From HIMB11 sp965657135 (GTDB lineage: Bacteria; Pseudomonadota; Alphaproteobacteria; Rhodobacterales; Rhodobacteraceae), in contig CBFHNF010000008.1 in the NCBI GenBank assembly GCA_965657135.1, forward strand, positions 1 to 64,000: a stretch of 64,000 bases of DNA, in the 5' to 3' direction. A model generated the notes under the pieces. That model searched no databases and had not been told where the DNA came from. It saw only the letters and a list, made by a program, of their open reading frames with translations. The position numbers and the translations under genes are program-made. This document shows, piece after piece, positions 7,505 to 15,251 of this stretch (its first letter is position 1; the number at the start of each line of letters is the position of its first letter).

Positions 7505-7693
7505 ATGGCTAAGACAATTGTTGTTAAACAAATCGGTTCTCCCATTCGCCGCCCGGCGGTCCAGCGTCAAACACTTGTTGGGCTTGGGTTGAACAAAATG
7601 AACAAAACACGTGAGCTTGAAGATACTCCGTCGATTCGCGGAATGGTCGCAAAGATCCCACATCTGGTTGAGATCATCGAAGAGCGCGGCTAA
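7505..7693 (+). CDS. rpmD: 50S ribosomal protein L30
   Basis: 62 residues. The motif 'QTLVGLGLNKMNKTRELED' at 21-39 and the final MVAKIPHLVEIIEE identify L30. It is the last gene before the second break in the operon. Normally rplO follows at once, but here a terminator-like hairpin and a sugar-phosphate transferase gene come first. Confidence 0.96.
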   Translation: MAKTIVVKQIGSPIRRPAVQRQTLVGLGLNKMNKTRELEDTPSIRGMVAKIPHLVEIIEERG

Positions 7694-7719
7694 GGTTCAG
7701 CTACAATATTTTGATAAGT

Positions 7720-7741
7720 AAGCGCCCCTTTGGGGCGCCTA
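7720..7741 (+). terminator. Hairpin after rpmD, terminator-like
   Basis: A perfect 7-pair stem GCGCCCC-TTT-GGGGCGC starts 28 bases after the rpmD stop. There is no run of T behind it, so termination may be partial, which would let rplO and secY still be read from upstream. Confidence 0.6.
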
Positions 7742-7850
7742 CTGTGTTCTAGGTAACGATTACATGACACTTTGGTGTTTGCATTGGACTTGAGCGTTAA
7801 TCGCAGATAACATCTTTTTGATATTTGAATTTATTAATAACGAGTGGGAA

Positions 7851-8978
7851 ATGGAATATTTATTAGTGGGTTTGCTATCCGCCCTTATGGCGGTTTTAAT
7901 GGTAGCAACCAAAAAGTAGCACCTGAACTTCACCGCAAACGGCCACTCAAGCAATGCGCGGCAGTCAACGCATCCTGTACCAACTCCACGTATTGGGGGT
8001 TTGGCCATATTCTCTGGTTTCACACTTGGTGCCTTGTACCTGTCGCCCGCTGCTTATGGGTACGCTATGCCACTTTTGCTGAGCTGCACCGCAGTATTCA
8101 TCGGTGGCTTGGGAGAGGATATTGGAAGAGATGTCAGTCCGAAAGCACGTCTTGCTTTGTCATTCCTTTCGGCCGCTTGCGCGATCATGATCCTTCAAAC
8201 ATGGATTGGGCCTTTGGGGAAACCATATCTTAATTGGATAACTGCATCCGTGTCGGGCGGTACTTTGTTCACAATCCTAATTTCAGGTGGAATTGCGCAT
8301 GCCATTAATTTGATTGATGGCCTAAATGGATTGGCGATGGGCGTCTGTATGTTGATAGCAGGCGGGCTTGCTTTACTGGCAAATTCTGTCGGTGACACAA
8401 CAATTCTTCAGATCTGTGTTCTACTGATTTGCTCAATCTTGGGGCTTTTTGTTTTTAATTTTCCATTTGGCAAAGTTTTCTTGGGGGATGCAGGTGCGTA
8501 TACCTTGGGGCATATTTTGTTTTGGCTTTCAATCCTGTTGGTGTCTCGCAACCCTGAGATTTCACCCTATGCGATATTACTGATCTTTTTCTGGCCCATT
8601 ATGGATATGCTATTTGCAATCTACCGGCGGATCGTCAAACGCGAACCGATCGGTGCGCCAGATCGTCTACATTTTCACCAATTGATTATGCGCGGACTGG
8701 GCTTGATTGTGTTTGGGCGCAATAGACGCGGCACGACAAATCCATTGGCCACGCTGATTGTGTTGCCGATGGCAGCAGTACCAATCATTGCGGCTCAATT
8801 TTTGTGGCACGACATAGGTCAAAGCGCAGTCGCCCTTGTATTTTTGGGTGCTGTGTTTGTTGCGACCTATCAGCTTTTGTTCGTGCTGATTCTGCAGCAA
8901 TTTAAAAATAGACATCTGCGCAGTTTGCTTAGGTCTGCGGCAGTTGGTTTTCGCCGGAGTGTCACACCAGCAGAATAA
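7851..8978 (+). pseudogene. WecA/MraY-family sugar-1-phosphate transferase, amber codon at 23
   Basis: Read from the ATG at 7851 this gives about 375 codons, the family length, but codon 23 is TAG (7917-7919), in the same frame as everything after it. Downstream the catalytic blocks of polyprenyl-phosphate N-acetylhexosamine-1-phosphate transferases are all present: PTPRIGGLAIF, GGLGEDIG, NLIDGLNGLAMG, FPFGKVFLGDAGAYTLG and the HFH loop (LHFHQLI), with about ten membrane segments. From family memory the TAG falls where a Trp or similar residue is usual, so one G-to-A change (TGG to TAG) would explain it. A TTG at 8001 could start a shorter 325-residue form, but it would lose the first helix and the PTPRIGG block. 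Intact, the enzyme would load a sugar phosphate onto undecaprenyl phosphate for surface glycans. Confidence 0.7.
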
Positions 8979-9120
8979 TTGCTTTCTGTAGGAAACATCT
9001 TGCAATTTTGTTGATGCGGATATATCCCCCGCGCCTGTAGGTTAAAGCTACGTTCATGTAAAAGCCGTGTTTGCTTAATCGGTCGCTTGATTGGGTAGTT
9101 CCGGCAAAAGGAGAAGCGAC

Positions 9121-9591
9121 ATGAAATTGAATGAATTGCGCGACAATGAAGGCGCGTTAAAAACTAAAAAACGCATTGGCCGTGGCCCAGGTTCGGGCAA
9201 AGGTAAAATGGGTGGCCGTGGTATCAAAGGCCAAAAATCTCGTTCGGGTGTGGCGATTGCCGGTTATGAAGGCGGACAAATGCCATTGTACCAACGCTTG
9301 CCAAAACGTGGCTTTAACAAGCCAAATCGCAAATCATATGCTGTCATCAACCTAGGCCTGATTGAAAAATTCATTTCCGAAGGCAAGATTGACGCTAACG
9401 CAGAGATCACTGAAGACGCACTTATTGCATCAGGATTGGTTCGTCGTAAGTTGGATGGCGTGCGTGTTCTCGCAAAGGGCGAAATCACGACGAAAGTAAC
9501 CATTTCTGTCACAGGTGCATCAAAATCGGCGATCGAAGCTGTCGAAAAGGCAGGTGGTACTTTGACAACGGTGGCCGTAGCTGCTGAATAA
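9121..9591 (+). CDS. rplO: 50S ribosomal protein L15
   Basis: 156 residues from MKLNELRDNEGALKTKKRIGRG. The glycine-rich N-terminus (GRGPGSGKGKMGGRGIKGQKSR) is the extended arm that threads into 23S rRNA. An upstream in-frame start at 9091 is rejected because AAAAGGAGAAG sits just before 9121 and the family starts there. It resumes the spc operon order after the inserted transferase gene. Confidence 0.97.
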   Translation: MKLNELRDNEGALKTKKRIGRGPGSGKGKMGGRGIKGQKSRSGVAIAGYEGGQMPLYQRLPKRGFNKPNRKSYAVINLGLIEKFISEGKIDANAEITEDALIASGLVRRKLDGVRVLAKGEITTKVTISVTGASKSAIEAVEKAGGTLTTVAVAAE

Positions 9592-9643
9592 TTGCTTGTA
9601 TGCGGCCATATGCCTACTTACATAAGCAATAGTTTTCCAATTT

Positions 9644-9680
9644 AACGCCGCCAGAGCCGGGAAAACGCTCTTGGCGGTGT
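9644..9680 (+). terminator. Hairpin between rplO and secY
   Basis: AACGCCGCCAGAGC pairs with GCTCTTGGCGGTGTT across a 9-base loop, with one bulge and one wobble, ending in TTTCTAA. It could attenuate transcription into secY or protect the rplO message end. The T-run is short, so termination is likely incomplete. Confidence 0.5.
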
Positions 9681-9700
9681 TTCTAATAAGAGAGATCCAA

Positions 9701-11062
9701 ATGGTTTCTGCAGTAGAACAAATGGCCGCTAATACAAGCTGGTCGGCCCTAGGCAAAGCGACAGAGTTGCGCAATCGCATTCTGTTCACATTGGGTTTGC
9801 TACTTGTATATCGCCTCGGTACTTTTATTCCCGTACCTGGCATTGATGCAACGGCACTTCGTGAGTTTATGGAAAGTGCACAAAGCGGTATCGGTGGTAT
9901 GCTGTCGATGTTCACAGGTGGCGCATTGGGTCGTATGGGGATCTTTGCCCTTGGGATTATGCCCTATATTTCTGCATCAATTATTGTTCAATTGCTGACA
10001 TCTATGGTGCCTTCGTTAGAACAATTGAAAAAAGAGGGCGAACAAGGGCGTCGTAAAATCAATCAATACACACGTTATGGCACCGTGTTATTGGCGACAT
10101 TCCAAGCATATGGTCTAGCATCAAGTTTGGAAGCCGGTGATCTGGTGACGGACCCAGGTTTATTTTTCCGCCTATCATGCATGATCACGTTGGTTGGCGG
10201 GACCATGTTTCTGATGTGGTTGGGCGAACAGATTACGGCACGTGGCATTGGTAACGGTATCTCGCTCATTATCTTTGTTGGTATCATTGCAGAATTGCCT
10301 GCAGCCTTGGCACAATTCTTTGCATCAGGACGTTCTGGGGCAATTAGCCCGGCGGTAATTGTCGGTGTGATTGTGATGGTTGTAGTTGTCATTGCGTTTG
10401 TCGTCTTCATGGAACGCGCACTGCGCAAGGTTTTGATCCAGTACCCTCGCCGTCAAGTCGGTATGAAGGTCATGGAAGGGCAGAATTCTCACCTACCGAT
10501 CAAAGTAAATCCAGCTGGCGTTATCCCTGCGATCTTTGCATCATCCCTTTTGTTGTTACCGACCACAATCAGCACCTTTTCAGGCGATGGTGGTAGTGCA
10601 GCGATGTCAACTATTTTGGCGTACTTCGGTCCCGGGCAACCGGCGTATCTGGCATTTTTCACATTGATGATCGTGTTCTTCGCATTCTTCTACACGCATA
10701 ACGTTTCGTTCAAAGTGGATGATGTGGCGGACAATTTGAAAAACCAAAATGGCTTTATCCCAGGGATCCGTCCTGGCAAAAAAACAGCAGAGCATTTGGA
10801 ATACGTCGTGAACCGCGTTCTTGTTTTGGGCTCTGCTTACTTGGCTGCTGTATGTTTGTTGCCTGAAATCCTAAGAGGACAGCTCGCAATACCGTTTTAC
10901 TTTGGTGGAACTTCCTTGTTGATCGTGGTTTCGGTAACAATGGACACCATTCAGCAGGTGCAATCGCATCTATTGGCGCATCAGTACGAAAGTCTGATTC
11001 AGAAATCGCAGCTGCGTGGTAAAGGAAAGACTAGAAAGAAAAAAGGACCCGCTCGTCGATGA
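9701..11062 (+). CDS. secY: Preprotein translocase subunit SecY
   Basis: 453 residues with ten predicted membrane helices, the channel of the Sec translocon in the inner membrane. Diagnostic blocks include 'RLGTFIPVPGID' near residues 34-45, 'GIMPYISASIIVQLL' and the basic cytoplasmic loop before helix 6 (YPRRQVGMK). The ATG at 9701 is chosen over 9671 because it matches family starts and follows an AGAGAGAT site. Its TGA overlaps the adk ATG (ATGA), so the two are coupled. Confidence 0.98.
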   Translation: MVSAVEQMAANTSWSALGKATELRNRILFTLGLLLVYRLGTFIPVPGIDATALREFMESAQSGIGGMLSMFTGGALGRMGIFALGIMPYISASIIVQLLTSMVPSLEQLKKEGEQGRRKINQYTRYGTVLLATFQAYGLASSLEAGDLVTDPGLFFRLSCMITLVGGTMFLMWLGEQITARGIGNGISLIIFVGIIAELPAALAQFFASGRSGAISPAVIVGVIVMVVVVIAFVVFMERALRKVLIQYPRRQVGMKVMEGQNSHLPIKVNPAGVIPAIFASSLLLLPTTISTFSGDGGSAAMSTILAYFGPGQPAYLAFFTLMIVFFAFFYTHNVSFKVDDVADNLKNQNGFIPGIRPGKKTAEHLEYVVNRVLVLGSAYLAAVCLLPEILRGQLAIPFYFGGTSLLIVVSVTMDTIQQVQSHLLAHQYESLIQKSQLRGKGKTRKKKGPARR

Positions 11063-11637
11063 ATATTATTCTGTTAGGACCGCCCGGCGCCGGTAAAGGA
11101 ACACAGGCACAGCATTTGGTTGACACCCGCAACATGGTGCAACTTTCAACAGGTGACATGCTTCGTGCCGCGCGTACTTCGGGTACAGAAATGGGTAAGA
11201 TTGTTGCTGACGTGATGGATCGGGGCGAGTTGGTAACAGATGAAATCGTAATTGGTTTGATCCGTGAAAAGCTGCAAGAGGGATCAGAAGGTGGCTTCAT
11301 CTTTGATGGTTTCCCACGCACATTGGCACAGGCCGATGCATTGGCGGCACTGCTTGAGGAAAATGGCGCATTGCTTGACGCTGTGATCGCATTGGAAGTT
11401 GATGACGAAGTGTTGGTCCAACGTGTTGTTAACCGCGCCAAAGAAGCGATTGCCGCAGGCAAAGAAGCGCGTGCAGATGACAACGAAGACAGCATGCGCA
11501 CGCGTTTAATGGAATATTACAAAAAGACCTCTCCGTTGATCGGTTATTATCATGCCAAAGGCGCTTTAAAGGCCATCAATGGTTTGGCCTCAATCGATGA
11601 AGTGCAAGCCAGCCTAGCGAATGCGTTAGACGGCTAA
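11059..11637 (+). CDS. adk: Adenylate kinase (short form)
   Basis: 192 residues; converts ATP + AMP into 2 ADP. The P-loop GPPGAGKGTQ is at 7-16, the AMP-binding 'STGDMLR' follows at 30-36, and FDGFPRT is present. The LID domain is short and lacks zinc cysteines, as in short-type adenylate kinases. It overlaps secY by four bases, the common secY-adk pairing. Confidence 0.97.
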   Translation: MNIILLGPPGAGKGTQAQHLVDTRNMVQLSTGDMLRAARTSGTEMGKIVADVMDRGELVTDEIVIGLIREKLQEGSEGGFIFDGFPRTLAQADALAALLEENGALLDAVIALEVDDEVLVQRVVNRAKEAIAAGKEARADDNEDSMRTRLMEYYKKTSPLIGYYHAKGALKAINGLASIDEVQASLANALDG

Positions 11638-11660
11638 TTCAGAGATCAAATGTTATTGAG

Positions 11661-11687
11661 AAAGGGCGCTTTCATGCGCCCTTTTTT
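11661..11687 (+). terminator. Rho-independent terminator after adk
   Basis: AAAGGGCGC-TTTCAT-GCGCCCTTTTTT: a perfect 9-pair stem followed by six T. It marks a full stop after adk, so rpsM-rpoA-rplQ need a separate promoter. Confidence 0.9.
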
Positions 11688-11722
11688 GCTTCATCGTTAT
11701 TCGTACGAACATCAATATTCAT

Positions 11723-12262
11723 GTGTATGATGTCGATAATTTGGTCAGGGATGATGATTTATTGGCCAGAGATTATTTCGACATGTGTGGTGATGACACA
11801 ATCCTTGGCGGTTTTGGAGAGGACCTGATCGTAGATGGATCAAGGGCTGATTCAATTTCTGGTGGGTTTGGTGGTGATGCTATATTTACTGTCGAAGTTG
11901 ATGATGATCGGTTTGTTGGCTCTGACATTGTAGATGGCGGAATTGGTGACGAGTATGTGATGTTTGACGACGGTGACACAGTCACGGGGGGGCATGGAAG
12001 CGATGCCTTTTTGAAGGATGCCAACCCCTATGATCCCGATTGCGAACCCCCTGTCATCACGGATTTCAACCGGTTAGATGATATGATTGTGATTGGGGTT
12101 TTTACCTTTAATCCGTCGGCTGGTATTGATCAGGCTAGATTGGCTACAAAGCTTGATTTTAATGCAGATCAAAGGCTGATTTATGTTGATGATAATGTCG
12201 TCGCGAAGTTGAGTGGTGTCCACACCGGAATAGGCGATCGCATTACGCTCAATCCCTTGTAA
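11723..12262 (+). pseudogene. Orphan RTX-like calcium-repeat fragment
   Basis: Up to 179 residues, very acidic, with four degenerate glycine-rich nonapeptide-like repeats (GGFGEDLIV, GGFGGDAIF, GGIGDEYVM, GGHGSDAFL) in residues 29-101, typical of RTX exoproteins that fold on calcium. The C-terminal part (PVITDFNRLDDMIVIGVF ... RITLNPL) resembles the segment after RTX repeats in roseobacter exoproteins. No ribosome binding site precedes the GTG at 11723, and the open frame runs back into the adk terminator, so the real N-terminus is missing. It is probably a remnant of a longer exoprotein gene. It sits between adk and rpsM. Confidence 0.5.
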
Positions 12263-12685
12263 AAAGCTTGGGCAACATAGCCTTAAGCAAAGCACTGGGG
12301 GTTAATTAATGCCTGCCAAATTTTTGAAATAAACAAAATGATAGAATGATCTGATTTCTTCGTGTGGGTTCGTCGTTGTTATTATAGGGAACTAAGATAT
12401 TACGTATAAGATTCGTGTGTCACAATGATTTTATTTGTGGGAATTATGTCGTTTGCAGGGGTTTTGGCAATTGCTTTCGTTCGGGTAACAAATAAGCGCA
12501 TTTGTTGAATTATCTCACTTACACCTTGACGAATTGTGAAATTCTTCTTAACAGCAAGTTCTCTGTGGAGAATCATTGGCGCATCATGCGCGATCACCTG
12601 ATCAGCTTTAGCCCTTGGGCCAACTAGGGGCTTTGTTGTGAGAAAAGGTTCTGGAACGACGGAACCGCAACGAAAGGAACAGAAC
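12263..12685 (+). promoter_or_regulatory. Intergenic region with likely rpsM promoter
   Basis: No convincing large gene lies in these 423 bases. A -35-like TTGACG at 12526-12531 is followed after 17 bases by TAACAG, a modest match for a sigma-70 promoter of the rpsM-rpsK-rpoA-rplQ set. A 27-codon frame at 12425-12508 would encode a hydrophobic peptide (MILFVGIMSFAGVLAIAF...) but lacks a ribosome binding site. The longer minus-strand frame here runs antisense through rpsM and is judged spurious. Confidence 0.4.
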
Positions 12686-13054
12686 GTGGCTCGTATTGCC
12701 GGCGTAAATATCCCAACATCAAAGCGTGTACCCATTGCTTTGACATATATCACGGGTATTGGACATACCTCAGCGAAACAAATCTGCGAAGCAGTAAGCA
12801 TTGATATGACACGTCGTATTAATGAATTGTCAGACGCAGAAGTATTGTCGATTCGTGAATACATCGACGCGAACTTCACCGTAGAGGGTGATTTGCGCCG
12901 TGAAGTACAAATGAACATCAAACGTTTGATGGATCTTGGCTGCTACCGTGGCTTACGCCATCGTCGTAACCTTCCTGTTCGTGGTCAGCGTACGCACACA
13001 AATGCGCGCACACGTAAAGGTCCAGCAAAAGCAATTGCTGGTAAGAAGAAGTAA
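12686..13054 (+). CDS. rpsM: 30S ribosomal protein S13
   Basis: 122 residues starting at GTG (12686), giving the standard ARIAGVNIP start with AAAGGAACAGAAC as binding site; the upstream ATG at 12638 is rejected. The helix-two-turn-helix block and the C-terminal RGLRHRRNLPVRGQRTHTNA are diagnostic. S13 contacts the 50S subunit and P-site tRNA. It opens the alpha operon here, directly after the interrupting region. Confidence 0.97.
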   Translation: MARIAGVNIPTSKRVPIALTYITGIGHTSAKQICEAVSIDMTRRINELSDAEVLSIREYIDANFTVEGDLRREVQMNIKRLMDLGCYRGLRHRRNLPVRGQRTHTNARTRKGPAKAIAGKKK

Positions 13055-13068
13055 GGAGGGCTAGAACA

Positions 13069-13461
13069 ATGGCACGTGATACACGTCGTGGTGGCAAGAA
13101 AAAGGTCTCCAAAAATATCGCAGCTGGTGTTGCACACGTAAACTCATCGTTTAACAACACCAAAATCTTGATCTCAGATGTTCAAGGTAACGCAATTGCA
13201 TGGTCATCTGCTGGTACAATGGGGTTCAAAGGCTCTCGTAAGTCTACGCCATATGCCGCACAGATGGCCGCAGAAGATGCGGGCAAAAAAGCACAAGACC
13301 ATGGCGTTAAAACGCTTGAGGTTGAAGTGCAGGGGCCAGGTTCAGGTCGTGAGAGTGCATTGCGCGCGCTTGCAGCTATTGGTTTCAACATCACATCAAT
13401 TCGTGATGTTACACCAATCGCACACAACGGCTGCCGCCCACCTAAGCGCCGCCGCGTATAA
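13069..13461 (+). CDS. rpsK: 30S ribosomal protein S11
   Basis: 130 residues. Core motifs are 'GVAHVNSSFNNTKILISD' at 20-37 and the C-terminal NGCRPPKRRRV tail. It forms the platform of the 30S subunit near the E site. AAGGAGGG lies 8 bases before the ATG. rpsD, which follows rpsK in some other bacteria, is absent, as is usual in alphaproteobacteria. Confidence 0.98.
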   Translation: MARDTRRGGKKKVSKNIAAGVAHVNSSFNNTKILISDVQGNAIAWSSAGTMGFKGSRKSTPYAAQMAAEDAGKKAQDHGVKTLEVEVQGPGSGRESALRALAAIGFNITSIRDVTPIAHNGCRPPKRRRV

Positions 13462-13473
13462 TAAAGTTTGTTG

Positions 13474-13500
13474 ATGGGGCTGCAGATCCTGCCGCCCCAT
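13474..13500 (+). terminator. Hairpin between rpsK and rpoA
   Basis: ATGGGGC-T-GCAG-ATC-CTGC-C-GCCCCAT is an almost perfect 11-pair hairpin 12 bases after the rpsK stop, followed by TTTCC. It may modulate rpoA expression relative to the ribosomal genes or stabilise the upstream message; it is not a strong terminator. Confidence 0.5.
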
Positions 13501-13569
13501 TTCCGTCATTTTTAATCCTCGGGTGCGTGTGTCTTTTGGACATAGGACACCGCTAGAATGGAGGGACGT

Positions 13570-14586
13570 ATGATCCACAGAAACTGGGCAGAATTAATTA
13601 AACCTGCACAACTTGACGTAAAGCCAGGCAATGACCCATTGCGCCAAGGCACAGTGGTTGCAGAACCGCTAGAGCGTGGTTTTGGTCTGACACTTGGAAA
13701 CGCGCTGCGTCGCGTTTTGATGAGCAGCCTACAAGGCGCTGCGATTACTTCAGTGCAAATTGACAACGTTTTGCATGAGTTTTCGTCAGTCGCAGGTGTT
13801 CGTGAAGACGTCACTGACATCGTGTTGAACCTTAAAGGTATTTCACTTCGTATGGAAGTCGAAGGACCAAAGCGTCTATCGATTAACGCCAAAGGCCCTG
13901 GCGTTGTCACAGCAGGTGATATTTCTGATAGTGCTGGAATTGAAATCCTGAACAAGGAACATGTGATCTGCCACCTAGATGATGGTGCTGATGTTTACAT
14001 GGAACTGACTGTGAATACAGGCAAAGGCTATGTTCCAGCGGACAAAAACAAACCAGAGGATGCACCAATTGGCTTGATCCCGATCGATGCAATCTATTCA
14101 CCTGTTAAAAAGGTCTCTTACGACGTCCAAAAAACACGTGAAGGTCAGGTTTTGGACTACGACAAACTGACAATGAAGGTTGAAACAGATGGTTCAATCA
14201 CGCCAGATGATGCAATTGCATTCGCGGCGCGTATCCTTCAGGATCAATTGTCGATCTTTGTGAACTTTGATGAACCAGAATCCGCAAACCGTCAGGATGA
14301 TGACGATGGTCTAGAATTCAACCCACTGCTTCTCAAGAAAGTGGATGAATTGGAACTGTCTGTACGTTCAGCAAATTGTCTAAAGAACGACAATATTGTT
14401 TACATCGGCGATTTGATTCAGAAAACAGAGGCGGAAATGCTTCGCACACCAAACTTTGGTCGCAAATCGTTGAACGAGATCAAAGAAGTGCTGTCGGGCA
14501 TGGGGCTACACCTTGGTATGGACGTAGAGGATTGGCCGCCAGATAACATCGAAGATTTGGCCAAGAAGTTCGAAGACAACTTCTAA
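13570..14586 (+). CDS. rpoA: DNA-directed RNA polymerase subunit alpha
   Basis: 338 residues. The N-terminal domain (to about 230) carries the dimerisation and assembly motif 'ERGFGLTLGNALRRVLMSSL' at 33-52; the C-terminal domain (from about 250) contains 'ELSVRSANCLKNDNI' and NFGRKSLNEIKEVL, the DNA- and activator-binding helices. Start 13570 follows a perfect GGAGG, while the upstream ATG at 13558 overlaps that site and is rejected. Normal length for the family. Confidence 0.98.
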   Translation: MIHRNWAELIKPAQLDVKPGNDPLRQGTVVAEPLERGFGLTLGNALRRVLMSSLQGAAITSVQIDNVLHEFSSVAGVREDVTDIVLNLKGISLRMEVEGPKRLSINAKGPGVVTAGDISDSAGIEILNKEHVICHLDDGADVYMELTVNTGKGYVPADKNKPEDAPIGLIPIDAIYSPVKKVSYDVQKTREGQVLDYDKLTMKVETDGSITPDDAIAFAARILQDQLSIFVNFDEPESANRQDDDDGLEFNPLLLKKVDELELSVRSANCLKNDNIVYIGDLIQKTEAEMLRTPNFGRKSLNEIKEVLSGMGLHLGMDVEDWPPDNIEDLAKKFEDNF

Positions 14587-14593
14587 GCTATTT

Positions 14594-14613
14594 GCGCCGC
14601 GGAAACGCGGCGC
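14594..14613 (+). promoter_or_regulatory. GAAA-tetraloop hairpin in the rpoA-rplQ gap
   Basis: GCGCCGCG-GAAA-CGCGGCGC is an 8-pair G/C stem closed by a GNRA-type tetraloop, in the 134-base gap before rplQ. There is no T-run. It could be an RNA-processing or stability element, or a binding site for a ribosomal protein. Confidence 0.45.
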
Positions 14614-14720
14614 GACATATGCCCGAAATGTCGGGGAAAACTGGGCATCTGCCCCAAGGAGAGCGGCTGACACGCATCGACCGCCAGACAAAGTAAATAG
14701 AGAACTTAGGAGACTAAATT

Positions 14721-15140
14721 ATGCGTCACGCACGTGGTTATCGCCGCCTGAATCGTACACATGAGCACCGTAAAGCTCTGTGGGCGAACATGGCTGGCTC
14801 ACTTATCGAACACGAACAAATCAAAACAACTCTGCCAAAAGCGAAAGAGCTGCGCCCGATCGTTGAAAAACTGATCACACTGGGTAAACGCGGTGACTTG
14901 CATGCACGTCGTCAGGCGCGCGCGCAGTTGAAAGAGGACCAGTATGTTGCAAAGCTTTTTGACATTCTTGGACCACGCTACGCAGAACGTCAGGGTGGGT
15001 ACATCCGCATCATGAAAGCTGGATTCCGCTATGGTGACATGGCTCCAATGGCGATCATCGAATTTGTTGACCGTGATGTAGATGCCAAAGGCGCATCAGA
15101 CAAAGCACGCGTCGCAGCAGAAGACGCCGCAGACGAATAA
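14721..15140 (+). CDS. rplQ: 50S ribosomal protein L17
   Basis: 139 residues. MRHARGYRRLNRTHEHRKAL is the typical L17 start, followed by TTLPKAKELRPIVEKLITLG and the GGYIRIMKAGFRYGDMAPM block. The acidic, alanine-rich C-terminal tail is common in alphaproteobacteria. L17 surrounds the exit tunnel. It is the last gene of the ribosomal block; AGGAG site present. Confidence 0.97.
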   Translation: MRHARGYRRLNRTHEHRKALWANMAGSLIEHEQIKTTLPKAKELRPIVEKLITLGKRGDLHARRQARAQLKEDQYVAKLFDILGPRYAERQGGYIRIMKAGFRYGDMAPMAIIEFVDRDVDAKGASDKARVAAEDAADE

Positions 15141-15162
15141 GCGCGTCTACATTAGCATTACC

Positions 15163-15197
15163 AAAACTCCGGCAAACTGTCGGGGTTTTGTCGTTTT
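15163..15197 (+). terminator. Terminator after rplQ
   Basis: AAAACTCCG pairs with CGGGGTTTT around a short loop, followed by TGTCGTTTTT. It lies 23 bases after the rplQ stop and ends the alpha operon. Confidence 0.7.
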
Positions 15198-15251
15198 TGG
15201 GCATGATGATGCGGGAATTTTGGTTTGGAACTCGTGGTTCGGGAGGTCAAC

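Noticed and set aside
7917..7919. TAG read as pyrrolysine or a reassigned codon
   Set aside because: Other genes here end in TAG (neuC, lysA, the DxD glycosyltransferase), and nothing suggests a recoding system.
11031..11501. 156-residue minus-strand frame across adk
   Set aside because: Antisense to adenylate kinase; the Ser/Ala-rich translation is typical of a shadow frame.
11059..11637. adk as a truncated enzyme because of its short LID
   Set aside because: Short-type adenylate kinases of this length are normal; all catalytic motifs are present.
12400..12921. 173-residue minus-strand frame upstream of and across rpsM
   Set aside because: It overlaps the firmly identified S13 gene antisense, shows no family features and has no ribosome binding site.
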